From Apilactobacillus bombintestini (GTDB lineage: Bacteria; Bacillota; Bacilli; Lactobacillales; Lactobacillaceae), in contig NZ_CP032626.1 in NCBI RefSeq assembly GCF_003627035.1, forward strand, positions 434,001 to 498,000: a stretch of DNA of 64,000 bases, read 5' to 3'. Below are positions 9,136 through 22,126 of this stretch, piece after piece. The first letter of the stretch is position 1; each line of letters starts with the position of its first letter. The notes under the pieces are model-generated. The model searched no databases and had not been told where the DNA came from. It worked only from the letters and a program-made list of their open reading frames with translations. Position numbers and translations under genes: made by a program.

Positions 9136-9450
9136 TTATTTTTTACTTGATGATTTGTCCTCAGTTTTTTGGTCAGAATCAGATGATTTATCTTCATCCT
9201 TCTTCTTTCCTTTTGAATTATTAGGACCTTTTTTAACCATGGTTAGATTCTTGTTGTTGATAACAATTTTATCATGGTATTTATCTTCTAATGCAGGATC
9301 AGTAGTGTGGAAACCAATCATGTATGAATTATTGTATCCTTTTTCAATCATTCCTTGGAACTTCTTATGTTCTAGTTCAAATGAAACTTGATCACCTACA
9401 TCAAATGGTGATTTATCATTACTAGTTAATTTATCTTTTACCAAAAGCAT
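9136..9450 (-). CDS. Small DUF2187/KOW-like protein with charged tail
   Basis: The 104-residue product has a small beta domain at about residues 18-72, with FDVGDQVSFELEHKKFQGMIEKGYNNSYMIGF, which resembles DUF2187 (YkvS-type) KOW-like proteins of Firmicutes. The last 30 residues are a low-complexity Lys/Ser/Asp tail that is probably disordered. AGGAGA precedes the ATG. It is monocistronic, divergent from the glucosaminidase gene. The molecular role of the family is not known to me. The domain call is by pattern only. Confidence 0.6.
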   Translation of the reverse strand: MLLVKDKLTSNDKSPFDVGDQVSFELEHKKFQGMIEKGYNNSYMIGFHTTDPALEDKYHDKIVINNKNLTMVKKGPNNSKGKKKDEDKSSDSDQKTEDKSSSKK

Positions 9451-9527
9451 ACATCTCCTAACATATATATCTTAAAAATACCTAAAAAAAGGCAATTTGT
9501 CAATTAATCCATATTGTGAAAAATTAA

Positions 9528-9557
9528 TTGTCATTTTTTTTAAAGATAGTTTAAAAT
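9528..9557 (+). promoter_or_regulatory. Probable promoter of the glucosaminidase-xpt pair
   Basis: TTGTCA (9528-9533) and TAAAAT (9552-9557) are 18 bases apart, 27 bases before GTG 9584. An 8-base inverted repeat, CAATTAAT (9501-9508) and ATTAATTG (9523-9530), overlaps the -35 hexamer and could be an operator or chance in AT-rich sequence. Confidence 0.45.
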
Positions 9558-9583
9558 GATAATTAAATATAAGGAGAGATTAT

Positions 9584-10803
<1,220 letters not shown>

Positions 10804-10805
10804 AA

Positions 10806-10834
10806 AAAAGTCGGCAATTTTTGCCGACTTTTTA
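10806..10834 (+). terminator. Intrinsic terminator after xpt
   Basis: AAGTCGGCAA (10808-10817) pairs with TTGCCGACTT (10821-10830) around a 3-base loop, followed by a T run. Confidence 0.9.
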
Positions 10835-10864
10835 TTTACAGCTAAATTAAAATTACTGTAGCTA

Positions 10865-10873
10865 TGATATAAT
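10865..10873 (+). promoter_or_regulatory. Extended -10 promoter of the pcrA-ligA operon
   Basis: TGATATAAT (10865-10873) is a perfect extended -10 element (TGnTATAAT). No good -35 hexamer is seen 17 bases upstream. Transcription would start near 10880, just before the pcrA ribosome site. Confidence 0.6.
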
Positions 10874-10899
10874 GACAGTATATATAAATTGAGAGGATT

Positions 10900-13173
10900 G
10901 TGTTTTTTGTGCCAGAAAATGATGTAATTGCAGGAATGAATGATAAACAAAAAGAAGCAGTATTATGCACTGAAGGTCCTCTATTGATAATGGCCGGTGC
11001 TGGTAGTGGTAAAACTAGAGTTTTAACACACCGTATTGCTTATTTAATTGAAGAAAAACATGTATTACCATGGAATATTTTAGCGATTACTTTTACTAAT
11101 AAAGCAGCTCGCGAAATGAAAGAACGTGTATCTAAACTACTTGAAGTAGGTGGAGAAGACGTTTGGATTTCTACATTCCATGCTTTATGTGTTCGAATTT
11201 TAAGAAGACATATTGATAAAATTGGTTTTAATCGTGCTTTTACTATTGCTGGAAGCAGTGAACAAAGAACTTTAGTCAAAAGAATTCTAAAAGATTTTGA
11301 TATTGATCCTAAAAAGAACGACCCACGTTCTATTTTATCTGCAATATCTAATGCTAAAAATGATTTAAAGACTCCTTATGAATTTAGTGAAAGCATTGAT
11401 CATAACAGTCCGTTTGAAGAAACCGTTGCTAAAGTTTATGAAGAATATCAAAAGCGTTTGCACGGTAATGAAGCATTGGATTTTGATGATTTAATTATGT
11501 TGACTATTCAACTATTCAACGAATCTAAGGAAACCCTAGAATATTACCAAAACAAATTTAAATATATTCACGTTGATGAATACCAAGATACTAATGAAGC
11601 CCAATACAAATTAGTTACTATGTTGGCTGAAAAATACCGTAATATCTGTGTAGTAGGGGATGCTGACCAAAGTATTTATGGTTGGCGTGGAGCTAATATG
11701 AATAACATTTTGAACTTCCAAAGTGATTATAAAGATGCTCATACTACTTTGTTGGAACAAAACTATCGTTCTACTAAAAACATTTTAAATGCAGCTAACG
11801 ATGTTATTAAAAACAACGTTACTAGAAAAGAAAAGCGTTTATGGACTGAAAATGAAACCGGAGATAAGATTTCATACTACCGTGGACAAAGTGAAATTGA
11901 CGAAGCTAGATTTGCTGCGGGTCAAATTAAAAAGATTATCGAAGAACAAAATTATTCATACGGTGATTTTGCTATTTTGTATCGTACTAATGCACAATCA
12001 CGTATCATTGAAGAAACTTTGTTAAAATCTAATATTCCTTACACAATCGTGGGTGGACACAAGTTCTACGATCGTAAAGAAATTCAAGATGTTTTAGCAT
12101 ACTTAACCTTTGTAGCTAACCCAAGTGATTCCATGAGTTTAGAAAGAGTTATTAACGAACCTAAACGTGGAATTGGTGCATCTAGTGTGGAAAAATTACG
12201 AGTATTTGCACAAGAAAATAATTGGTCCATGCTAGAAGCAACTAAGAATATAGAATTAAATACTACTTTAACTACTAGAGCTAGAACTTCTATTGGTAAG
12301 TTCGGTAAAGTTATGAGTAAGATTCAAAAGATTGCTGAAGATGCTAGTGTAACTGACATTACTCAACACGTGTTAGATGACACTGGTTATTTAGATGCTC
12401 TAAAGAAATCAAATTCCTTAGAATCTAAAGCAAGAATTGAAAATATTGAAGAATTTATTTCTGTTACTCAACAATTTGATAACAACCGCACTGAAGAAGA
12501 AAGTAACAATGAAGATAGTGAACCTATCACTGACTTCTTAGCTGACTTAGCATTAGTATCAGCACAAGATGATGTGGAAGATAATTCACCACAAGTTACT
12601 TTAATGACTCTTCATGCCGCTAAAGGTTTGGAATTCCCAGTGGTATTTCTAATGGGTATGGAAGAAGGAATCTTCCCATTAGGTAGATCCATGGAAAACG
12701 AAAAGGAATTAGAAGAAGAACGTCGTTTAGCATATGTTGGAATTACTCGTGCTCAAAAGCGTTTATTCATTACTAATGCCTTTTCTAGAATGTTATATGG
12801 TCGTCGTCAAACTAACCCTGAATCCAGATTTGTTAATGAAATTTCTCCTGAATTAATTAAATCTGAAAATGATTTCTCTAAGGCTAGTTCAGTTAAGACA
12901 CCATTTGATTCCAATCGTTCAATGCGTAACAGTCGTTTTGCTACACAACGTGCTTACAAACAACCTGCTAAGAAGGTGCAAGCACCAACTGGAACTGGTG
13001 CAGACAAGAAGAGTTGGACTATTGGTGATAAAGTGCAACATAAAGCTTGGGGAACTGGTACTGTAGTTAAGGTAACCGGTGAAGGTGAAGATATGGAATT
13101 AGATATTGCCTTCCCAGATAAAGGACTTAAGCGACTATTAGCCGCATTTGCACCTATTCAAAAAGTCCAATAG
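10900..13173 (+). CDS. pcrA: ATP-dependent DNA helicase PcrA (UvrD family)
   Basis: PcrA is a 3'-5' superfamily 1 helicase for repair and plasmid replication. The product is 757 residues, with Walker A MAGAGSGKTR (about 31-40), motif II VDEYQDTN, motif III VVGDADQSIYGWRGA, LEQNYRS and the later VTLMTLHAAKGLEFPVVF. The C-terminal tail after about 670 ends in a KOW-like region (WTIGDKVQHKAWGTGTVVKV) typical of PcrA. GTG 10900 has GAGAGG only 3 bases upstream; GTG 10909 is an equally possible start. It heads the pcrA-ligA-camS-gatCAB group. Confidence 0.95.
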   Translation: MFFVPENDVIAGMNDKQKEAVLCTEGPLLIMAGAGSGKTRVLTHRIAYLIEEKHVLPWNILAITFTNKAAREMKERVSKLLEVGGEDVWISTFHALCVRILRRHIDKIGFNRAFTIAGSSEQRTLVKRILKDFDIDPKKNDPRSILSAISNAKNDLKTPYEFSESIDHNSPFEETVAKVYEEYQKRLHGNEALDFDDLIMLTIQLFNESKETLEYYQNKFKYIHVDEYQDTNEAQYKLVTMLAEKYRNICVVGDADQSIYGWRGANMNNILNFQSDYKDAHTTLLEQNYRSTKNILNAANDVIKNNVTRKEKRLWTENETGDKISYYRGQSEIDEARFAAGQIKKIIEEQNYSYGDFAILYRTNAQSRIIEETLLKSNIPYTIVGGHKFYDRKEIQDVLAYLTFVANPSDSMSLERVINEPKRGIGASSVEKLRVFAQENNWSMLEATKNIELNTTLTTRARTSIGKFGKVMSKIQKIAEDASVTDITQHVLDDTGYLDALKKSNSLESKARIENIEEFISVTQQFDNNRTEEESNNEDSEPITDFLADLALVSAQDDVEDNSPQVTLMTLHAAKGLEFPVVFLMGMEEGIFPLGRSMENEKELEEERRLAYVGITRAQKRLFITNAFSRMLYGRRQTNPESRFVNEISPELIKSENDFSKASSVKTPFDSNRSMRNSRFATQRAYKQPAKKVQAPTGTGADKKSWTIGDKVQHKAWGTGTVVKVTGEGEDMELDIAFPDKGLKRLLAAFAPIQKVQ

Positions 13174-13193
13174 AGCTAATAGAGGTGAGTTAA

Positions 13194-15206
<2,013 letters not shown>

Positions 15207-15224
15207 TTTGTGGAGGAAAGCAAA

Positions 15225-16325
15225 TTGAAAAAAATTAATATTTTAGTACTAGCACTTTTAAGTGCATTAATATTAGTATCTTGTGGAAGTAATGGCAGTG
15301 GAAGCAAATCTTCTGATACACAATTAATTTCACAAACTAACAATAATTATTACCAAGGAGTAATAAAGAAGGGACATTACGTTACAAGTAAGTCTCGTGG
15401 AGTTTCTGTTCAACAAAATGATAACCAACTTAACCTAAAAGGTTTTGAAAATGGTTTGTTGAGTATTTCTAAATCACAATTCCCAACAGATAGTTACATT
15501 TTGCAAGAAGGTCAATACATTGATACTAGTACTGCAGAAAAATGGTTAGATCGTAAGAGCAAGGATAATCCTGAAGGACTAAACCCTGCTGGAAAAGATA
15601 CCAAAGAACCTATGTATCTACAACAAATGGATGAACAAGACTTTATGGAACAAAGTCATGGTTCACTAAATATTAAAGGAATGACCATTGGTTTAGGAAT
15701 TAACTCTGTATACTACTACCGTAAAGAAGCTTATGGAGCAGTTTACCAAAGAAAATTGGATGACAAAGATGTGGAAACACAAGGTAAAGCAATTGCTAAC
15801 CAAGTACTAAAACGTTTAAGACAACGTAAAGATTTAAAGAATATCCCTATCGTTATCGCTTTATATAAACAAGCATCCAATGATAGTTTAGTAGGTGGTA
15901 ATTTCTTTGCATCATCCGTTAATGATAAAGGTGCTACTTCTATTAGTAACTGGAAATCATTAAACATTAAGAATTATGTATTACCTGATCAATCTAACAG
16001 AGATATTAATAGTAACGATGAAGATGCATTTGAAAACTTTAAGAACCAAGTACAAAAGTTCTTCCCTAATTTAAGTGGGGTAACTGCACAAGCTCATTAT
16101 GTAAATGGTAATCTTCGTGGTATGCACATTAATATCACCACTCAATTCTATGGACAAAGTGAAGTTATTAGTTTTACACAATACGTGGATGCTATGGCTA
16201 AGAAGTATTTACCAAACAGTATCCCTATAGATATTCAAGTAAGTTCTTCTGAAGGAATTCAAAGTTTCTTATCCAGAAAGACAGGAAACAAAGATTTCTA
16301 TACTCACGTATTCACCAGTTACTAA
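15225..16325 (+). CDS. camS: CamS family sex-pheromone-type lipoprotein
   Basis: A secreted lipoprotein of 366 residues. The frame opens at GTG 15210, but TTG 15225 is chosen: GGAGG is 9 bases upstream, and it gives a clean signal peptide, KKINILVLALLSALILVSCG, with a lipobox cysteine near residue 20. The body matches the CamS family, found between ligA and gatC in lactobacilli, enterococci and staphylococci, whose signal peptide yields the cAM373-type pheromone in some species. The function of the mature protein is unknown. Confidence 0.88.
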   Translation: MKKINILVLALLSALILVSCGSNGSGSKSSDTQLISQTNNNYYQGVIKKGHYVTSKSRGVSVQQNDNQLNLKGFENGLLSISKSQFPTDSYILQEGQYIDTSTAEKWLDRKSKDNPEGLNPAGKDTKEPMYLQQMDEQDFMEQSHGSLNIKGMTIGLGINSVYYYRKEAYGAVYQRKLDDKDVETQGKAIANQVLKRLRQRKDLKNIPIVIALYKQASNDSLVGGNFFASSVNDKGATSISNWKSLNIKNYVLPDQSNRDINSNDEDAFENFKNQVQKFFPNLSGVTAQAHYVNGNLRGMHINITTQFYGQSEVISFTQYVDAMAKKYLPNSIPIDIQVSSSEGIQSFLSRKTGNKDFYTHVFTSY

Positions 16326-16386
16326 TTTAATATGTTAGAATATTGATATTAATAGCTATTTATGATTTAAGAAAGAAGGAACAATA

Positions 16387-16692
16387 ATGTCTGAAAAAAT
16401 TAGTAAGGAGACAGTAAGCCATGTTGCTTCATTGGCTAAACTAGAATTAACTGACGAACAACTTCCATATTTTACTGACCAATTAGGTAGTATCATGGAA
16501 ATTTTTGATTCCTTAAATGAAGTTGATACTAAAAACGTTGAACCAACTTTCAGCGTTACTGATCAAATTAATGTCATGAGAGATGACGTTGCTGATAATT
16601 GGGGACAAAGCGATGCATTATTGAAGAATGCTCCGGATGTTGCTGATAATCTTGTTAGAACACCAACAATCATTAATGAAAGCGAGGATTAA
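16387..16692 (+). CDS. gatC: Asp-tRNA(Asn)/Glu-tRNA(Gln) amidotransferase subunit C
   Basis: GatC stabilises the GatA-GatB complex that forms Gln-tRNA(Gln) (and Asn-tRNA(Asn)) by transamidation. The 101-residue protein has the usual start with ISKETVSHVASLAKLELTDEQ and ends in RTPTIINESED. AGAAGGAAC precedes ATG 16387. gatA follows after 3 bases. Confidence 0.95.
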   Translation: MSEKISKETVSHVASLAKLELTDEQLPYFTDQLGSIMEIFDSLNEVDTKNVEPTFSVTDQINVMRDDVADNWGQSDALLKNAPDVADNLVRTPTIINESED

Positions 16693-16695
16693 AAA

Positions 16696-18156
16696 ATGGA
16701 CTTTTTAGGAAAAGACATTTTTAGCGTTCATGAAAGTTTAGTAAAAGGTGACATCACTGCTGAAGAATTAACTAAGCAAGCAATTGAAAATGCTAAAAAG
16801 AATGATAAAAATATTAATGCTTTCATTTCTTTTGACGAAGAAAATGCTATTAAGCAAGCTCAAGAAATTGATAAAAAGGGAATTGATCCAGACAATGTAT
16901 TGTCCGGAATTCCAGTTGCATTAAAAGATAACATGTTAACTAAGGGTGTATTAACATCTGCTGGTTCAAAAATGTTATCAAACTTTAAACCAGTTATTGA
17001 TGGTACTGCTGTAGAAAAGATGAAAGAAGCAGGTACTATTAACATTGGTAAAACCAACATGGATGAATTTGCCATGGGAAGTTCTACTGAAACTTCATAC
17101 TATGGTGATACTAAGAACCCTTGGAATTTAGATAAAGTTCCTGGTGGATCATCTGGTGGTTCAGCTTCTGCTGTTGCTGCAGGGGATGTGTTAGCTGCAC
17201 TAGGTTCAGATACTGGTGGTTCTATCAGACAACCAGCTGCCTTTAACGGTATCGTAGGTATGAAACCAACTTATGGTCGTGTATCTAGATGGGGATTAAT
17301 TGCCTTTGCATCTAGTTTTGACCAAATTGGTCCTATGACTAGAACTGTAAAAGACAATGCGGTCGTATTAAATGCTATTTCTGGTAAAGATGAACATGAT
17401 ATGACTAGTTCAGACAAAGAAGTTCCTGACTTTACTGCTAACATCGACAAAGGTGTTAAAGGTATGAAGATTGCTTTACCAAAAGAATACTTTGGTGAAG
17501 GTGTAGATGAAGACGTTAAGAAAGCTATCTTAAGTGCTGCTGATAAGTATCGTGAAATGGGAGCAACTGTTGAAGAAGTTTCTCTTCCAAACAGTAAATA
17601 CGGTGTAGCTGCATACTACATTATTGCTCCATCCGAAGCTTCATCTAACTTACAAAGATATGATGGAATTCGTTTCGGTCACCGTTCTAAGGAAGCTAAG
17701 AACCTAGAAGAACTATATGTTAAGAGTCGTTCTGAAGGATTTGGGGATGAAGTTAAGCGCCGTATCATGTTAGGTACTTACTCATTATCTGCTGGATTCT
17801 TCGATGCTTACTTTAAGAAGGCTGCTGAAGTTAGAACTAAGATTATTGAAGATTTCCAAAAGGTATTTAAAGACTATGATCTTATTTTGACTCCAACTAC
17901 ACCAACTACAGCATTTGGTATTAATGAAAAGAAAGATCCATTAACTATGTACATGAATGATGTTTTGACTATTCCAGCTAACATGGCAGGTCTACCTGGT
18001 ATGTCAGTACCAGCTGGTTTCTCAAACGATTTACCAATTGGTATGCAATTAATTGGTAAGCCATTTGATGAACAAACTATTTACCAAGCTGCTTATGCAT
18101 TCGAACAAAACACTGATTTTCATGAAAAAGATCCAAAGATGGGGGGAGCAGAATAA
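16696..18156 (+). CDS. gatA: Glutamyl-tRNA(Gln) amidotransferase subunit A
   Basis: GatA is the amidase that releases ammonia from glutamine for transamidation. The 486-residue protein is an amidase-signature enzyme: lysine in [10 protein letters not shown], the glycine/serine stretch [14 protein letters not shown], and the catalytic serine region [17 protein letters not shown] 16696 follows GCGAGGATTAAAAA. The TAA stop shares its last base with the ATG of gatB at 18156, so the genes are translationally coupled. Confidence 0.97.
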   Translation: MDFLGKDIFSVHESLVKGDITAEELTKQAIENAKKNDKNINAFISFDEENAIKQAQEIDKKGIDPDNVLSGIPVALKDNMLTKGVLTSAGSKMLSNFKPVIDGTAVEKMKEAGTINIGKTNMDEFAMGSSTETSYYGDTKNPWNLDKVPGGSSGGSASAVAAGDVLAALGSDTGGSIRQPAAFNGIVGMKPTYGRVSRWGLIAFASSFDQIGPMTRTVKDNAVVLNAISGKDEHDMTSSDKEVPDFTANIDKGVKGMKIALPKEYFGEGVDEDVKKAILSAADKYREMGATVEEVSLPNSKYGVAAYYIIAPSEASSNLQRYDGIRFGHRSKEAKNLEELYVKSRSEGFGDEVKRRIMLGTYSLSAGFFDAYFKKAAEVRTKIIEDFQKVFKDYDLILTPTTPTTAFGINEKKDPLTMYMNDVLTIPANMAGLPGMSVPAGFSNDLPIGMQLIGKPFDEQTIYQAAYAFEQNTDFHEKDPKMGGAE

Positions 18157-19577
18157 TGAACTTTGAAACTACTATTGGACTAGAAGTCCACGTTGAATTA
18201 AAGACTAATTCTAAAATCTTTAGTCCTTCTCCAGTTGCTTATGGTGCAGAATCTAACGTTAATACAAACGTTATTGATTGGGGATATCCTGGTGTTTTAC
18301 CTACTACTAATAAAGGGGTAGTTAAATCAGGTATTATGGCTGCTTTAGCACTACATGCTCAAGTTGAAAAACATCCTCATTTTGATCGTAAGAATTACTT
18401 CTACCCAGATAATCCTAAAGCTTACCAAATTACTCAACAAGAAAAACCAGATGCACATGATGGTTGGATTGAAATTGAAGTAGACGGTAAGAAGAAAAAG
18501 ATTGGTATCGAAGAAATGCACATTGAAGAAGATGCTGGTAAGAATACCCACGGACCTAAGCATTCATATGTGGATTTAAACCGTCAAGGTACTCCATTAA
18601 TTGAAATTGTTTCTAAGCCAGATATTGCTTCACCTGATGAAGCATATGCTTACCTAGAAGCATTACGTCAAAGAATCCTATTTACTGGAATTTCTGACGT
18701 TAAGATGGAAGAAGGTTCTATGCGTGTGGACGTTAACGTTTCAGTACGCCCTTACGGACAAAAAAAATTCGGTACTAAGGTCGAATTAAAGAACTTAAAC
18801 TCATTTAACTATGTAAGAAAAGGTCTAGCTTACGAAGAAAAACGTCAACAACAAGTAATTATGGCTGGCGGAAAGATTGAACAAGAAACTAGACGTTTCG
18901 ATGAAAACACTGGTAAGACTATTTTAATGCGTGTCAAAGCCGGTGCAGATGATTACAGATACTTCCCAGAACCAGATTTACCATCATTAAATATTACTGA
19001 TTCATGGATTAAAGAAATCGATGATGAAATGCCTGAAATGCCAGGAAGTCGTCGTGATCGTTATGTAAATGAATACGGTCTAAAAGAATATGATGCTATG
19101 GTTCTAACTCAAACCAAGGAAATGTCTGACTTCTTTGATGAAATGATGAAGTTAGGTGCTGATCCTAAGATGGCATCAAACTACCTACAAGTTAACGTTA
19201 ATGGTTACTTGAATGATGAACAAAAAGACTTATCCGAAACAGAAATTACTCCAGAAAACTTAGCTACCATGATTAAGTTAATCCAAGATGGTACTATTTC
19301 CAGTAAGATGGCTAAGAAAGTCTTCAAGGCTATTACTCAAGGTAAAGAACCTAAGAAGTTTGTTAACGACAACGGTATGGTTCAATTATCTGATCCAGCT
19401 AAATTACAACCAATTATCGATGAAGTATTAGAAAATAATCCACAATCTATCGAAGATTACCACAACGGTAAAGATCGTGCTATTGGATATCTAGTTGGAC
19501 AAATTATGAAGCAAACTCGTGGTAAGGCTAACCCACAAGTGGTAAACAAATTATTAATGAGTTCTATTAATAAATAA
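18156..19577 (+). CDS. gatB: Aspartyl/glutamyl-tRNA amidotransferase subunit B
   Basis: GatB binds the mischarged tRNA and phosphorylates the glutamate (or aspartate). The 473-residue protein begins [21 protein letters not shown], contains the [18 protein letters not shown] and [14 protein letters not shown] motifs, and has the C-terminal YqeY-like tail domain (about 330-473). GGGGGAGCA lies just before ATG 18156. The three subunits form one operon with dagK 19 bases later. Confidence 0.97.
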   Translation: MNFETTIGLEVHVELKTNSKIFSPSPVAYGAESNVNTNVIDWGYPGVLPTTNKGVVKSGIMAALALHAQVEKHPHFDRKNYFYPDNPKAYQITQQEKPDAHDGWIEIEVDGKKKKIGIEEMHIEEDAGKNTHGPKHSYVDLNRQGTPLIEIVSKPDIASPDEAYAYLEALRQRILFTGISDVKMEEGSMRVDVNVSVRPYGQKKFGTKVELKNLNSFNYVRKGLAYEEKRQQQVIMAGGKIEQETRRFDENTGKTILMRVKAGADDYRYFPEPDLPSLNITDSWIKEIDDEMPEMPGSRRDRYVNEYGLKEYDAMVLTQTKEMSDFFDEMMKLGADPKMASNYLQVNVNGYLNDEQKDLSETEITPENLATMIKLIQDGTISSKMAKKVFKAITQGKEPKKFVNDNGMVQLSDPAKLQPIIDEVLENNPQSIEDYHNGKDRAIGYLVGQIMKQTRGKANPQVVNKLLMSSINK

Positions 19578-19596
19578 CGTTTAGGAGAATCGCAAC

Positions 19597-20577
19597 ATGC
19601 AAAAAAGAGCACGCATAATATACAATCCAACATCAGGGCGAGAAGCTCTTAAACAAAAAATGATTGATATTCTTGCAGTATTTGAGCAAGCTGGTTATGA
19701 AACCAGTGCTTACGCAACCACTCCTGAACCTAATTCTGCTAAAAATGAAGCTAAAAGAGCTTCTTTAGAAGGGTTTGATTTAATAGTTGCTGCTGGTGGG
19801 GATGGTACTATTAACGAAGTAATTAATGGTATTGCTCCACTGGAAAAACGTCCTAAGTTAGCAATTATTCCTGCCGGTACCACTAATGATTTTGCTCGTG
19901 CTTTACACATTCCTAGAGAAGATCCTATTGAAGCTGCTAAAATAGTTTTGAAAAATCAAACCTTTAAGATGGATGTAGGTAAAGCCGCCGATAAATACTT
20001 TATTAATATAGCTGGTGGTGGTTTGTTAACCGAACTTACTTATGATGTTCCTTCAGAACTAAAGACTATTTTTGGTTATTTAGCATATTTAGTTCGTGGA
20101 GCAGAATTATTACCACGCATTAAACCCATTGATATGGATTTGGAATATGATGGTGGTGAGTTTAAAGGCAAAGCATCTATGTTCTTACTAGCAATGACTA
20201 ACTCCATTGGTGGTTTGGAACGTATTGTTCCAGATGCTAAGTTGGATGATGGTAAATTTACCATGATTATTGTTAAAACTAGTAACATTATGGAAATAGT
20301 ACAATTATTAGCTAAGGTAATTAGCGGAGGACGTCATATTAACGATTCACGTATTATCTATAAAAAGACTAATAAGTTAGTTGCTAATCCGGTAAAAGAC
20401 AGAATGCAAATTAATCTAGACGGTGAATACGGTGGAGATGCTCCAATGACTTTCGTTGATTTGAAGCAACACATTGAAATGTATGCTAATCTAGATGAAA
20501 TGCCTACAAAATCTATCAGTTATGATGCAGTAAAAGTAGAAAAGAAATTCATTGATAAAGTTGATAAATTATCTTAG
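19597..20577 (+). CDS. dagK: Diacylglycerol kinase (DgkB family lipid kinase)
   Basis: The soluble diacylglycerol kinase recycles the diacylglycerol released by lipoteichoic acid synthesis into phosphatidic acid. The 326-residue protein has the catalytic-domain start RARIIYNPTSGRE, the nucleotide-binding motif AAGGDGTINEVINGI (GGDG at 67-70) and PAGTTNDFARAL. TTAGGAG precedes ATG 19597. It completes the gatCAB-dagK group, followed by a terminator. It works with the LtaS encoded at 54860 in lipid turnover. Confidence 0.93.
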   Translation: MQKRARIIYNPTSGREALKQKMIDILAVFEQAGYETSAYATTPEPNSAKNEAKRASLEGFDLIVAAGGDGTINEVINGIAPLEKRPKLAIIPAGTTNDFARALHIPREDPIEAAKIVLKNQTFKMDVGKAADKYFINIAGGGLLTELTYDVPSELKTIFGYLAYLVRGAELLPRIKPIDMDLEYDGGEFKGKASMFLLAMTNSIGGLERIVPDAKLDDGKFTMIIVKTSNIMEIVQLLAKVISGGRHINDSRIIYKKTNKLVANPVKDRMQINLDGEYGGDAPMTFVDLKQHIEMYANLDEMPTKSISYDAVKVEKKFIDKVDKLS

Positions 20578-20592
20578 TTGAATTTAAAATCG

Positions 20593-20644
20593 AAAAGTTT
20601 TGTTGTATGATTATTTTTAGAAGAATACAACAGGACTTTTTTGT
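20593..20644 (+). terminator. Terminator after dagK
   Basis: AAAAGTTTTGTTGTAT (20592-20607 region) can pair with ATACAACAGGACTTTT (20625-20640) with two G-U pairs, around a 17-base loop, followed by Ts. Good but with a large loop. Confidence 0.7.
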
Positions 20645-20662
20645 TTAATAAAAGGGGAAAAT

Positions 20663-22030
20663 ATGAAATTTAAAGCACCAGTTAATAAGAATGAAGAATA
20701 CGAAGTTGATATTATCGACTTAACATATCAAGGTTTAGGTGTCGCTAAAATAAAGGATTATCCTTTATTTATCGAAGATACTTTACCTGGTGAAAAAGCT
20801 AAAATTAAAGTTATTAAAGTTAACCAAAATTTTGGTTTTGGAAAGTTAGAAGAATTATTAAAGAAATCTTCTGATCGTGTTGAAGATGTTAATAGAGATT
20901 ACACTCGTACAGGAATTGCACCACTTCAACATTTGAAGTACGATGCGCAATTAAAATTCAAACAACACCAATTACAAGAATTGTTTGATAAATCTAAGAT
21001 GGATGTAGAAGTATTGCCTACTATGGGAATGGATAATCCTACCCAATACCGTAATAAGGCACAAATTCCAGTTCGTTTAATTAATGGTAAATTACAAACT
21101 GGTTTTTACCGTAAACATTCTCATGATTTAGTTCCTATCGAAGATTTCTATATTCAAGACCCAGAAATCGATAAGGCTATCGTAGTAGTTAGAGATATTC
21201 TACGTAAATACCATATCGAACCATACAATGAAAACAAGCACAATGGTGTTATCAGAAACATTATGGTTAGAAGAGGTCACTACAGTCATCAAATGATGAT
21301 TGGATTGATTACTAGAACTAAGAAATTACCTATGGTAGACATGATTGTTAAAGAAATCAAAGATGCCTTGCCAGAAGTAACTAGTATTATGCAAAACATT
21401 AATTTATCTGATGGCAACGGTTTGTTAGGTAAGAGTACAGTTCGTTTATATGGTAAGACTTACATTGAAGATGAATTATTAGGATTGAAATTTGCTATTT
21501 CCTTAAATTCATTCTATCAAGTAAACCCAGAACAAACTGAAAAACTATATTCCACTGCCATTGATAAAGCAGAATTAGACGGTACTCAAACTGTTATTGA
21601 TGCATACTGTGGTATCGGTACTATTTCATTAGCTGTAGCTGAACATGCTAAACAAGTTTATGGGGTAGAAATCGTTAAAGAAGCCATTGAAGATGCTAAA
21701 ATCAATGCACAAAAGAACCACATTAACAATGCCAAGTTTGTAACTGGTAGTGCAGAAGAACAAATGGAAAAATGGCAAGCACAAGGATTGAAGCCAGATG
21801 TAATTATGGTGGATCCTCCTCGTAAAGGACTTGCTGCTTCATTTATTGAAAGTGCTACTAAGGTGGCTCCTAACAAGATTGTTTACGTTTCATGTAATCC
21901 ATCTACTTTAGTTAGGGATGCACGTCGTTTAGCAGAAAAAGGTTACGTAATTAATCAACCAGTTCAACCAGTTGATCAATTCCCACAAACCGTTCATGTG
22001 GAATCAGTAACTGTATTTGAAAAGAAGTAA
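20663..22030 (+). CDS. rlmD: 23S rRNA (uracil-C5)-methyltransferase RlmD/RlmCD
   Basis: A SAM-dependent RNA m5U methyltransferase of the RumA/TrmA class. The 455-residue protein has an N-terminal TRAM domain (about 1-60), SAM motif DAYCGIGTISLAVAEHA, DPPRKGL and the catalytic-cysteine motif YVSCNPSTLVRD. The region before the catalytic domain where RumA of E. coli has the Fe-S cysteine cluster reads DYTRTGIAPLQHLKYDAQ and has no cysteines. Firmicutes homologues modify U747 and U1939 with one enzyme; which site applies here is inferred. GGGGAAAAT precedes ATG 20663. Confidence 0.92.
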   Translation: MKFKAPVNKNEEYEVDIIDLTYQGLGVAKIKDYPLFIEDTLPGEKAKIKVIKVNQNFGFGKLEELLKKSSDRVEDVNRDYTRTGIAPLQHLKYDAQLKFKQHQLQELFDKSKMDVEVLPTMGMDNPTQYRNKAQIPVRLINGKLQTGFYRKHSHDLVPIEDFYIQDPEIDKAIVVVRDILRKYHIEPYNENKHNGVIRNIMVRRGHYSHQMMIGLITRTKKLPMVDMIVKEIKDALPEVTSIMQNINLSDGNGLLGKSTVRLYGKTYIEDELLGLKFAISLNSFYQVNPEQTEKLYSTAIDKAELDGTQTVIDAYCGIGTISLAVAEHAKQVYGVEIVKEAIEDAKINAQKNHINNAKFVTGSAEEQMEKWQAQGLKPDVIMVDPPRKGLAASFIESATKVAPNKIVYVSCNPSTLVRDARRLAEKGYVINQPVQPVDQFPQTVHVESVTVFEKK

Positions 22031-22126
22031 ATATTATTTATAGCTTGAGGTTAATGTCAGCTAAGGTATTTTTCTATTAATGAGAAAGTACTAACATTAA
22101 TGCTTAACAGATTGGAGTAAGTTAAT

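Noticed and set aside
9501-9530. CAATTAAT/ATTAATTG inverted repeat between divergent genes
   Set aside because: Only 8 pairs in very AT-rich sequence; noted with the promoter but not strong enough as an operator.
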